This document shows, in pieces, positions 56,061 through 64,000 of a stretch of 64,000 nt of DNA. Every line of letters starts with the position of its first letter. Position 1 is the stretch's first letter. The DNA comes from Ardenticatenales bacterium (GTDB lineage: Bacteria; Chloroflexota; Anaerolineae; Epilineales; Epilineaceae), in contig JADYYS010000032.1 in assembly GCA_020853525.1 (NCBI GenBank), positions 57,725 through 121,724 of the forward strand, written 5' to 3'. A program made the position numbers and the translations under genes. The notes beneath the pieces are model-generated. The model did no database searches, was not told where the DNA came from, and was given only the letters and a program-made list of their open reading frames with translations.

Positions 56061-57004
56061 GCGGTCCGACGCCGCACGCAGCGCACGACGCAGCGCACGA
56101 CGCAGCGCACGACGCCGCGCGAGAAGCGCTGCTCTTCGACGATGCGTTCGTGCGCCGGCTGGAGCGTCTTGCCCTGCGTGTGCGGCAGGTCGCGCCGGCC
56201 GTCGGCAGCCGGAGCGGCCAGCGACGGACGCCGGCGGCGGACTTCGTCGACCACCGCGCCTACTCGCCCGGCGACGACCTGCGGCACATCGACTGGCCGG
56301 CGCTGGCGCGGCATGATGCCGTGTTCGTCAAGCTCGGACGGGTGGCGCAGGCGGCCGAGGTCCGGATCCTCCTGGACATCAGCCCGTCGATGGCGGCCAC
56401 GGGCGACAAGTGGCGGCTGGCGCTCGAGCTTGCCGCAGCGCTCGGCTGGCTTGGACTGTCGCGGGGCGACCGCGTCGTGGTGGCCCCGTGGCCACGGGGC
56501 GGGGCGGCTCCGTGGGGGCCGGCCAGCGGTGCCGCGCGAGGCGCGTCGCTGCTGGCTTGGCTGCGCGCGATCGGGCCGGCCCACACGCCGACGAGCCCCC
56601 CGCCCGGCATCGCCGACGCCGTCCGTGCGGCGGTGAGCGATGCCGCCGGCGGCGTACTCCTGATCGTCAGCGACCTGTGGCGCGTGGACGACCTCGATCG
56701 GGCGTTGACGCTCGCGCCGCGTGCGCGCTGGGACCGGGTCGTCCTTCAGGTCCTGGATGCGCGCGAGATCCGGCCCGTTGCGACCGGGGCCGAGACGCTT
56801 GTCGACAGCGAGACCGGCGAGCGGCTGACGTTGCAGATCGACGAAGCGCTGTGCGACGCCTACGTCGCGGCGCTGCGCACGCGCCTGGACAGCGTGGCCA
56901 CGCGCTGTGCTGCCGCCGGCGCCGCATGGGCGCTGCTGCCCGCCGACTGGCCGCTTGAACAGGCGGTCGTGCCGTACCTGCAACACCGCGGCATGATCGA
57001 GTGA
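56057..57004 (+). CDS. DUF58 protein (vWA-like)
   Basis: DFVDHRAYSPGDDLRHIDWPALARHDAVFVKLGRVAQAAEVRILLDISPSMA. Confidence 0.92.
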   Translation: MSGPTPHAAHDAAHDAAHDAAREALLFDDAFVRRLERLALRVRQVAPAVGSRSGQRRTPAADFVDHRAYSPGDDLRHIDWPALARHDAVFVKLGRVAQAAEVRILLDISPSMAATGDKWRLALELAAALGWLGLSRGDRVVVAPWPRGGAAPWGPASGAARGASLLAWLRAIGPAHTPTSPPPGIADAVRAAVSDAAGGVLLIVSDLWRVDDLDRALTLAPRARWDRVVLQVLDAREIRPVATGAETLVDSETGERLTLQIDEALCDAYVAALRTRLDSVATRCAAAGAAWALLPADWPLEQAVVPYLQHRGMIE

Positions 57005-57011
57005 TCCGCCG

Positions 57012-58979
57012 ATGAGCCTTCGGTTCCCGTTCGCGTTGGCGCTTCTGGGCGCCGTGCCGGTCATCTTCTGGCTGCATCGCCTGCGCCGCCGCGTGCCCGA
57101 GCGCGGCGTACCATCGCTCGTGCCGTGGCTCGTCCTGCGCTCGGCCGAGCCGATGCGCCGCCGGCGCGTGCCGCCGAGCGTGCTCCTGGCCCTGCACGTG
57201 CTGTCCGCCGTCCTGCTGGCGCTTGCCGCCGCGGGTCCGCTGCGGCGCGGCGACGCGGCCCCGAGCGGCGACGTCGCGCTGATCCTCGACACGACGCTGA
57301 GCATGCGGGCCGGCGAGCGCTGGCCGGCGGCACGCGCCGCGGCGGCCGAGATCCTGGCGTCGGCGGCCGGCCGCGTGACCGTCATCGAGCTCGGCCCACG
57401 GCCGGCGGTCCGGGTGGCGCGCACGCTCGACCCTTCGGCCGCCGCCGCGGCGATCGAGGGTCTGGTGCCCGGCGCGGTCGGGGCGGATGTGACGGGCGCC
57501 TTGGCACAGGCGGCGGCGGTGGCCGGCGCTGGGGCGCGGATCGAGGTCGTCACGGACGGCGCGCTGGCTCCCGTCGTCGATGGAAAGGTCGATGGACGGG
57601 TCGATGGAAGGGTCGGCGGACGTCCGGCCGCGGCCCGTTCCTCGCCTTCGACGACCATGCCCGCCGGCGCGAATCCCGTGCGGTGGCACGTCGTCGGGCA
57701 TGACGGGGCACGGCAGAACGTGGCCGTCGTCGGGATCGCCGCAGCGGACGATGCGGCGGGCGGCGTGCGGGTCGTCGCGCGGATCGCGAACCTCGGGCCG
57801 GCAGCGTCGACAGCGCGCCTGCGGCTGTCCGTGGGCGGCCGCGTCCTCGATGAGACGAACATCGACCTCGCACCCGACACCACCACCCCGGCGGCGTGGA
57901 GCGTCGCGGCGCGCGGTGGCGTGGCGGAGGTCCGCGCGGTGCGGCTCGGTGCCGCGGGCGATCTCGCCGGCGACGCGCTGCCGGAGGACGATGTGGCCGA
58001 CGTGCCCCTCGCGTCGCGCACGTGGAGCGTACAGTTCGCGCCGCACGGCAGCGCGCTGCGCCGAGCGCTCGAGGCCCAGCCGCACGTCCGCCTGTCCGCG
58101 GTCGGCCTGGGCACGCTGTCCGACGACGGGACGGTGGATGTCACCGTCCTGGGCGGTGCGTCGGCGGCGGGGCTGTCGCCGGGCGGCCTGCCGTCGGGCG
58201 GTGCGCTCCTCGTCGACCCGCACGGCGGACCGTGGCTCGTGGCGGCGGCGGACGCGATCACGGGCACATGGCAGGGCGTCGCCCTCCACCCGATCACCGC
58301 CGGTCTCGACCTCGCGGACGCACGGGTCTCGGGCGTGCGCGCCGGCAGCGCGCCGGCGTGGGCCACCGTCCTGGCGGTCGTCGGCGGGCGGCCGGCGGCA
58401 TGGGCCGGTACGATCGATGGGCAGCGCGTCGTCGTGCTCGGCTTCGATCCGGACGGCGGCACGCTGGCCGAGCGCGACGCGTTCCCGCGGCTCATCGGGC
58501 GTGCGATCGCCTGGGCGGCGCCGGACATGCCTCCACCGTCGCTGCCTGCCGGCGCGCCGTTCGCCCTGCCGCCGTGGCCCGTCGCGATTGCCCATCCGGA
58601 CGGCCGGCGATCGCTGGCCGCGCTGCGCTTCGATGCGGCCCTCGTACCGGGCGTGTACACGATCCGACGACGACGCGTGCCGCGCGCCGGCGTCGTGGAG
58701 CCGGGCATCAGCGTTGCGGTGCGCGCCGGCGACCCGGACGAGTCCGGCCTGGCCGCGTTGACTGCCGGCGAGCTGGCCGCGGCGTTTGCGCCGCGTCCGT
58801 CCGGACCGGCAGGCGATCCGCAGGCCGTCGCAACAGCCGGCGCGGCTCCTCTCCAGCATCCGGCGAGCCCGGTGCAGCGCTGGGTGCTCGCCGCCGTGCT
58901 GTGCGCGCTGGCGGTCGAGGCCGCGTGGCGCGCCGCACCGGCCCGCCGACCGACCGCGCGTGCGGCCGGCGGGCGCTGA
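57012..58979 (+). CDS. BatA/vWA domain membrane protein
   Basis: MSLRFPFALALLGAVPVIFWLHRLRRRVPERGVPSLVPWLVLRSAEPMRRRRVPPSVLLALHVLSAVLLALAAAGP, then ALILDTTLSMRAGERW. Confidence 0.88.
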   Translation: MSLRFPFALALLGAVPVIFWLHRLRRRVPERGVPSLVPWLVLRSAEPMRRRRVPPSVLLALHVLSAVLLALAAAGPLRRGDAAPSGDVALILDTTLSMRAGERWPAARAAAAEILASAAGRVTVIELGPRPAVRVARTLDPSAAAAAIEGLVPGAVGADVTGALAQAAAVAGAGARIEVVTDGALAPVVDGKVDGRVDGRVGGRPAAARSSPSTTMPAGANPVRWHVVGHDGARQNVAVVGIAAADDAAGGVRVVARIANLGPAASTARLRLSVGGRVLDETNIDLAPDTTTPAAWSVAARGGVAEVRAVRLGAAGDLAGDALPEDDVADVPLASRTWSVQFAPHGSALRRALEAQPHVRLSAVGLGTLSDDGTVDVTVLGGASAAGLSPGGLPSGGALLVDPHGGPWLVAAADAITGTWQGVALHPITAGLDLADARVSGVRAGSAPAWATVLAVVGGRPAAWAGTIDGQRVVVLGFDPDGGTLAERDAFPRLIGRAIAWAAPDMPPPSLPAGAPFALPPWPVAIAHPDGRRSLAALRFDAALVPGVYTIRRRRVPRAGVVEPGISVAVRAGDPDESGLAALTAGELAAAFAPRPSGPAGDPQAVATAGAAPLQHPASPVQRWVLAAVLCALAVEAAWRAAPARRPTARAAGGR

Positions 58980-61489
58980 TGGAAGCGACCGGTCGGCTCG
59001 TCGTCCTGCACCCCTTGTCCGGCCTCGCCGCCGCTGCGGGGGCGCTGTGCATCGTGTGGCTCGTGCGCCGGGCGGGCGCCGGGCGGCTTGCGCTCGGGCT
59101 GCGGAGCGTGATCGGCCTGGCGGTGGCGGCGGCCATCGCCGACCCGCGCTGGGTGGTGGGGGCGAACGCGGCCCGGATGATCGTCGTCGACGTTTCGGCC
59201 AGCATCGCCCCAGCGGCGCAGGCGACGGTCGATGCACTCGGGCGGGCCGGCGACGGCAACGGAGGCGCGGACACGGCGATGCGGCTCCCCTTCGGCGGCG
59301 CCGGCGCCTCGCCGCTTGGCCCGGCGATCGATCTTGCGGTCCGCGCGCTGCCGGACGGCGGGCGGATCGTCGTGGCCAGCGATGGGGCGGCGACGGACGG
59401 GGACGCGGGCGTTGCCGCCGCGGCGCGGACGTCCGCCGACGGCGTGCAGGTGGACGCCGTGCGCTTGGCGGGGCGGGCACGCGCCGACGCCGCCGTGCTG
59501 CAGCTTCTGGCACCGGCAACGTGGCGCAGCGGTGACTTCGGCCGCGTCGACGTCGTCGTGGCGGCGAGCGAGGCGCTCTCGGGGACGGTCAGCCTGGCCG
59601 TCGACGGCCGTGTCGTGGAGGCGCACGACGTCGGGATCGGGACGACGCCGTCGCGCGTCGCGTTCACCGTGGCGGTGCCGGACGGCACGGCGCCCATGCA
59701 GCTCGAAGCTGCGGTGCAGGCCGGCGGGGACCGCGAGCCGGCGAACGATCGGCGCGCTTGGGCGGTCCAGAGAGCAGCGGCGCCGCGGGTGCTGGTGGTG
59801 GGCGACTCCGCGGAGGCGGTGGGCCTGGCGGATGTGCTGGCGACCGAGGGGATCGTGTCGTCCGTGCTGGGGCCGGGGCGGCTCGGCGGGCGGCTCTCGG
59901 AGCTGAACGGGTGGGACGCATGTGTGCTCGTCGACACGCCGGCGGATGCGCTCGGGGTCGATCAGATCGCCACGCTGGAGGGGATCGTCGCCGAGCGGGG
60001 CCAGGGCTTGGTGCTGACGGGCGGCCGGCAGAGCTTTCTGCAGGGCGGCTGGCGGGGCACGGGATTGGCGCGCCTGTCGCCGCTGGCGCTCGAGGCACCG
60101 CCGCACGGCGACCGCGAGGCGGTGGCGCTGCTGCTCCTCATCGACCGGAGCGCGTCGATGGCCGGCGGCGACGCTGCCACGCGGCTGACGAAGCTCGATC
60201 TGGCGCGCGAGGCGGCGGTGCTGGCGGCCGAGGTGCTCCAGCCCGGCGACATGCTCGGGGTGATCGCCTATGACACCGCGGCGGAGTGGATCCTGCCGCT
60301 GGCGCCGATCGGTTCAGGCGGCGACCGCGCGGATGTCGAGGGGCGGCTGCGAACGCTGACGGCCGGCGGCGGCACGCTGATCGGCAGCGCGCTGGCCGCC
60401 GGCCTGCCGGCGCTGGCCGCCGCGCGCGCGCCGACCCGCCACGCGATCCTGCTCAGCGACGGGCGGGATGCCGGCGAGTCGGCCGAGCCGCTGCTGGCGG
60501 CCGTTCAGGCGGCGCGCGCGCTGGGCGTGACGTTCTCGACGCTCGGCATCGGGCTGGACGCCGATCCCGATCTGCTCGGCCGGCTCGCCCTGCTGGGCCG
60601 CGGCCGCGCGTACGGAGCGGACGAGGCGGCCGACTTGCCGCGTCTCACCGTCGAGGAGAGCGAGATCGTTCGGGCGCGGGCCGAGCGGATCGGTGCGTTC
60701 CGGGCGCAGCTGGCCGGCGACGAGCCGTCGGCGCTCGTCGCCGGGGTCGACGTCGGCGTCCTGCCCGAGCTGACGGGCTACCTGGCGCTGCGACCGCGAC
60801 CCGGCGTCGACATCGCGCTTCGCACCCCGACCGGCGACCCGTTGCTGGCCGGCTGGCAGGTCGGGCTCGGCCGGGTGGCGGCCTGGACGAGCGACGTCGG
60901 TGCCGCGTGGGCCGTGGCGTGGCCGGGCGACGCCGCGGCGCGCGCGGCGCTGGCCCGCGCGGTGCGTTGGGCGGCGCGCAAGCCGGCCGCCGGCGGTCTG
61001 GAGGCAACCGCCGTGACGGACGACGCGACGGGGGAGACGGCGGTCACCGTCGACGCCGTCGCGTCGGACGGCAGTCCGCTCGACCTGGCGGCGGCGTCGC
61101 TCGTCATCTCGGACACCGAGGGCACGAGCACGACGCAGCTGGCGGCCGTCGGGCCGGGGCGTTATGCCGGAGCCGTGACCCTCGCCCGCACGGGCGCCTG
61201 GCCTGCGGCCGTCGTCGTCGAGCACGAGGGCGGGCGATCGGCCGCGGCGCTGACCGTGGCCCGCGGCTATGCGCCGGAGCTCATGCCCGACGCAGGCGGT
61301 GCCGCCAGACTCGGAGCGGTGGCGGCGGCGGGGGGCGGGCGCGTGCTGGACACCGACGCGGCGTGGGAGCCGGCAGGCGAGGGGCGGACGTGGCCGCTGT
61401 GGCCGGCGTTCGCGGTGTTGGCCGGGCTGTTGTGGCCGGTGGACGTGGCGGTGCAGTTGAGGGGGACGGGGAGGCGTCGGGTGTTGTGA
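58979..61489 (+). CDS. Large vWA-domain membrane protein (glutamine amidotransferase-like/BatB-type)
   Basis: VVDVSASIAP and LLLIDRSASMAGGDAATRLTKLDLAREAAVLAAEVLQPGDMLGVIAYD; C-terminal TM. Confidence 0.88.
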   Translation: MEATGRLVVLHPLSGLAAAAGALCIVWLVRRAGAGRLALGLRSVIGLAVAAAIADPRWVVGANAARMIVVDVSASIAPAAQATVDALGRAGDGNGGADTAMRLPFGGAGASPLGPAIDLAVRALPDGGRIVVASDGAATDGDAGVAAAARTSADGVQVDAVRLAGRARADAAVLQLLAPATWRSGDFGRVDVVVAASEALSGTVSLAVDGRVVEAHDVGIGTTPSRVAFTVAVPDGTAPMQLEAAVQAGGDREPANDRRAWAVQRAAAPRVLVVGDSAEAVGLADVLATEGIVSSVLGPGRLGGRLSELNGWDACVLVDTPADALGVDQIATLEGIVAERGQGLVLTGGRQSFLQGGWRGTGLARLSPLALEAPPHGDREAVALLLLIDRSASMAGGDAATRLTKLDLAREAAVLAAEVLQPGDMLGVIAYDTAAEWILPLAPIGSGGDRADVEGRLRTLTAGGGTLIGSALAAGLPALAAARAPTRHAILLSDGRDAGESAEPLLAAVQAARALGVTFSTLGIGLDADPDLLGRLALLGRGRAYGADEAADLPRLTVEESEIVRARAERIGAFRAQLAGDEPSALVAGVDVGVLPELTGYLALRPRPGVDIALRTPTGDPLLAGWQVGLGRVAAWTSDVGAAWAVAWPGDAAARAALARAVRWAARKPAAGGLEATAVTDDATGETAVTVDAVASDGSPLDLAAASLVISDTEGTSTTQLAAVGPGRYAGAVTLARTGAWPAAVVVEHEGGRSAAALTVARGYAPELMPDAGGAARLGAVAAAGGGRVLDTDAAWEPAGEGRTWPLWPAFAVLAGLLWPVDVAVQLRGTGRRRVL

Positions 61490-61581
61490 GGGGGTGAGGG
61501 GGTGGGGGGCCGAAGCCACCGAGCGACGTACCGCCCCGAATCGAAGCATAATCGCCCCTTCACCGCCCGAGGAGTCCAGCG

Positions 61582-62601
61582 ATGACGCAACCGCACACGA
61601 TTCCCGCCACACGTCCCGCGACGCTGCCCGCGATGGACCCGGAGACGTTCCGCGCCCGCTTCGCGGCGATCGAGCGCGAGGTCGGGCGGGTGATCGTGGG
61701 GCACGAGGAGCTGATCCGGCTGACGGTGACGGCGCTGGTGGCGGGCGGGCACGCGCTGGTGGAAGGGGTGCCGGGCCTCGGGAAGACGCTCCTCATGCGG
61801 ACGCTGGCCGAGGTGATCGACGGCGTCTTCAGCCGAATCCAGTTCACGCCCGACCTCATGCCGGCCGACATCGTCGGTACGCAGGTGCTGTACGAGGATC
61901 CGGCCGGGGGGCGGCAGTTCCGGTTCGAGCCGGGTCCGATCTTCGCCAACTTCGTCCTGGCGGACGAGATCAACCGGGCGACGCCGAAGACGCAGTCGGC
62001 GATGCTCGAGGCGATGCAGGAGCAGACCGTCACCGTCGGCAAGCAGACCTATCGTCTGCCGCAGCCGTTCTTCGTGCTGGCCACGCAGAACCCGATCGAG
62101 ATGGAGGGCACGTTCCCGCTGCCCGAGGCACAGCTCGACCGCTTCCTGTTCAAGCTCGACGTATCGTTCCCATCCATCGCGGAGCTGGTACTGATCGCCG
62201 AGCGGACGACGGGTGCGGAGGTGCCGCGCCCGCTGCGTGTGGCCGGCGTCGACACGGTGCTGGCGATGGGCCGCCTGGCGCGCGACGTCCCCGTGGCGGC
62301 CGAGGTGATCGACTATGCCGCACGCCTGATCCGCGCCACGCACCCCGGTGACCCGACGGCGCCGCCGCTCGTGCGTGATGCGGTCCGCTATGGGGCAAGC
62401 CCGCGGGCGCTGCAGGCGATCCTGCTGGGTGCGAAGATCCAGGCGGTGATGAACGGACGGCTGCACGTGGCGCGGGCGGATGTGCGGGCGGTGACGCCGC
62501 ATGCGATCCGGCACCGGATCATCCTGAGCTTTGCGGGGCAGGCGGAGGGGGTGGAGGTGGATCGGGTGGTGGGGGAGGTGGTGCGGGGGGTGGGGGAGTA
62601 G
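61582..62601 (+). CDS. MoxR family AAA+ ATPase
   Basis: VGRVIVGHEELIRLTVTALVAGGHALVEGVPGLGKTLLMRTLAEVIDGVFSRIQFTPDLMPADIVGTQVL...FANFVLADEINRATPKTQSAMLEAMQEQTVTVG...ATQNPIEMEGTFPLPEAQLDRFLFKL. Confidence 0.97.
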   Translation: MTQPHTIPATRPATLPAMDPETFRARFAAIEREVGRVIVGHEELIRLTVTALVAGGHALVEGVPGLGKTLLMRTLAEVIDGVFSRIQFTPDLMPADIVGTQVLYEDPAGGRQFRFEPGPIFANFVLADEINRATPKTQSAMLEAMQEQTVTVGKQTYRLPQPFFVLATQNPIEMEGTFPLPEAQLDRFLFKLDVSFPSIAELVLIAERTTGAEVPRPLRVAGVDTVLAMGRLARDVPVAAEVIDYAARLIRATHPGDPTAPPLVRDAVRYGASPRALQAILLGAKIQAVMNGRLHVARADVRAVTPHAIRHRIILSFAGQAEGVEVDRVVGEVVRGVGE

Positions 62602-62639
62602 GGCGCGGGTTCCGGGGCAGGAGTTCTGCTGGGCGGGAG

Positions 62640-63830
62640 TCAGGGTTCCGTACGAACCCGATGTCCAGCGATCGGAGATATGGTCGTCGGCGGCAGATAG
62701 ATATCAAGAAGCCATCCGTACTCCACCCACCCAAGAGCGTCGTGTGCGTCAGCATCTGCGCCCCACTGCGCCACGAGTCGTACAAGATGCAATCCTGGCT
62801 CCAAGGTCAGAGTCGCCGATGGCACCCGCTCCAAGAATACTGGATGGGAAGTCATCTGTCTGGGAGTCCAGTGACTCCAAAGCGGTGAAGGTCCTCTGAT
62901 CTCATCATCTGCGGTAACCAGACCAGTCGAAAGCTCCAGCTTGAACGGCCGTTGTTCAGGTTTGAGTAGGAACCGGATGGTAACGGGAGACTGCGCCCGC
63001 CGGGGGGTACGTCTCGACGCAACACCGGGCGCAACGTGGCATGTCGGAGAGACCACCCACCAGCAGTAGGATCCAACGCCGGATGTTCTCAGGCTTTGTC
63101 CCACATTCATGGATGCCGTAGGCGGTTCAGCGAAGTAAGGGGTGGGAGTAACCGTCGGCAGTGCTGTCGCTGTGACACAGGGCCAGGCTGCCGTTGAATC
63201 CTTGCTGGCGCGATTAACAATCCCACGCATACCAAGAGGGACGAACGCTCGCCAGCGATTGGAGCTGTGAACAGTGGCGACGGGGTCAGGGGTTGCTGAG
63301 GGGTGGGCCGAAGTCGGACATACAGGCACGGTAGGACTTGGAATCGGTGTCGGACCAACCGGAATACCCGGCCCGAGTATTCGAGCCTCGTCCTCATTGT
63401 AAGTTTGGCTAGCACCACATCCACTGACAGACAGTAGTGGGTCACCGTCCGGACCACGGCTCGTGAACACGTACAAAATGTAATCTACTCCCACATCTAA
63501 CGCGAGTCCGCAGGAGCTTCCGTCGCCAAAGTAGACGCTGATACTTTCGTGCTGCTCGCCCTTCCAAATCGTAGATATGTCGATCGTTGCCACCGTCGAG
63601 CCGAACGGACCTTCGTCAGAAGACTCCTCGATCTTGACGACCGTCCCTCGCAGAATGACAGAGGCCATTTCCGTGTACTGTTCTCTGGTCCATCCCACAC
63701 ACGAGCATGCCGACGCTGGGGTCGCGTACAACATGGAAATGAGTAGGGCTCCAAGAATTCCGACGATTAGTTTGGACGCGTATGCAGTCGAACACATTCG
63801 TGGCATGAGGATCTCCATGCAACCGAACAC
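62640..63830 (-). CDS. Secreted protein with N-terminal TIMP/NTR-like domain and TP-rich linker
   Basis: Signal peptide ...ATPASA^CSCVGWTREQYTEMASVILRGTVVKIEES...IDISTIWKGEQHESISVYFGDGSSCGLALDVGVDYILYVF...LLSVSGCG; CxC at the mature N-terminus. Confidence 0.65.
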   Translation of the reverse strand: MFGCMEILMPRMCSTAYASKLIVGILGALLISMLYATPASACSCVGWTREQYTEMASVILRGTVVKIEESSDEGPFGSTVATIDISTIWKGEQHESISVYFGDGSSCGLALDVGVDYILYVFTSRGPDGDPLLSVSGCGASQTYNEDEARILGPGIPVGPTPIPSPTVPVCPTSAHPSATPDPVATVHSSNRWRAFVPLGMRGIVNRASKDSTAAWPCVTATALPTVTPTPYFAEPPTASMNVGQSLRTSGVGSYCWWVVSPTCHVAPGVASRRTPRRAQSPVTIRFLLKPEQRPFKLELSTGLVTADDEIRGPSPLWSHWTPRQMTSHPVFLERVPSATLTLEPGLHLVRLVAQWGADADAHDALGWVEYGWLLDIYLPPTTISPIAGHRVRTEP

Positions 63831-63889
63831 TTTGCGCCTCAGGTGTCAGGACGACGTCATCGCAGTCTCGAGCCTCTGATTTCGCGGAT

Positions 63890-64000
63890 TCAGGCGGCGG
63901 AAGAGACGGGAGGACTGGCAAGCCGGGCGTAGAGGTCATTGGGCAGTCCGAGGTGGGCAAGGATGGGCAGTAGGTGGTCGGGCAAGGGCGTGACGTGCCA
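63890..64000 (-). CDS. C-terminal fragment of an ORF running off the right edge (possibly transposase)
   Basis: Frame reads WHVTPLPDHLLPILAHLGLPNDLYARLASPPVSSAA*; an 'IL.HLGLP.D' terminus resembles the C-terminal tail of some transposases, but only 36 residues are visible. Confidence 0.25.
   Translation of the reverse strand, partial: WHVTPLPDHLLPILAHLGLPNDLYARLASPPVSSAA

Noticed and set aside
54887-60106. 1739-aa minus-strand ORF
   Set aside because: Antisense to the DUF58/vWA operon whose plus-strand products have clear family motifs. The translation is low-complexity R/P/A/S, typical of spurious ORFs in high-GC DNA.

Overview
This is a high-GC bacterial chromosome window, very densely coding, and probably Chloroflexota. 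That placement is inferred from secreted proteins with Thr/Pro stalks and a terminal '[WY]LP' tail, a class F-like sortase, and the nuo gene style; no rRNA is present to confirm it. Readable content, left to right: partial purine nucleoside phosphorylase; xerC/D; etfBA; pth; glycosyltransferase and two epimerases; rplU-rpmA-rpmE; dcd; coaX; secreted proteins; greA; lysS; lon; hsp20; ECF sigma; gyrB; two tandem FemAB-type genes; a membrane-arm-only complex I operon (nuoA-H-J-K-L-M-N); a lipobox sortase; a CpaB/SAF protein; mfd; a second ECF sigma with its putative regulator; folC; a lipoprotein; two GT2 enzymes; a LMW phosphatase; hpf; comF; an XRE regulator; a zinc-ribbon protein; an orphan winged-helix protein; an MBL-rhodanese protein; an epimerase; a six-gene block (MA-like pseudo-peptidase, membrane protein, DUF58, two vWA proteins, MoxR); and a lower-GC TIMP/NTR-like gene at the right edge. 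No tRNA, rRNA or CRISPR was recognised. The strongest leads are: the MoxR/vWA/DUF58 operon headed by a degenerate HQxxH peptidase-like protein; a GraL-like attenuated leader before greA; a two-hairpin rplU leader; a dispersed intergenic repeat with a conserved hairpin; a set of likely leaderless promoters; recurrent 12-bp in-frame tandem repeats; and a recurring C-terminal YLP/WLP tail on secreted proteins. All calls come from reading the sequence and the ORF track; no searches were run.
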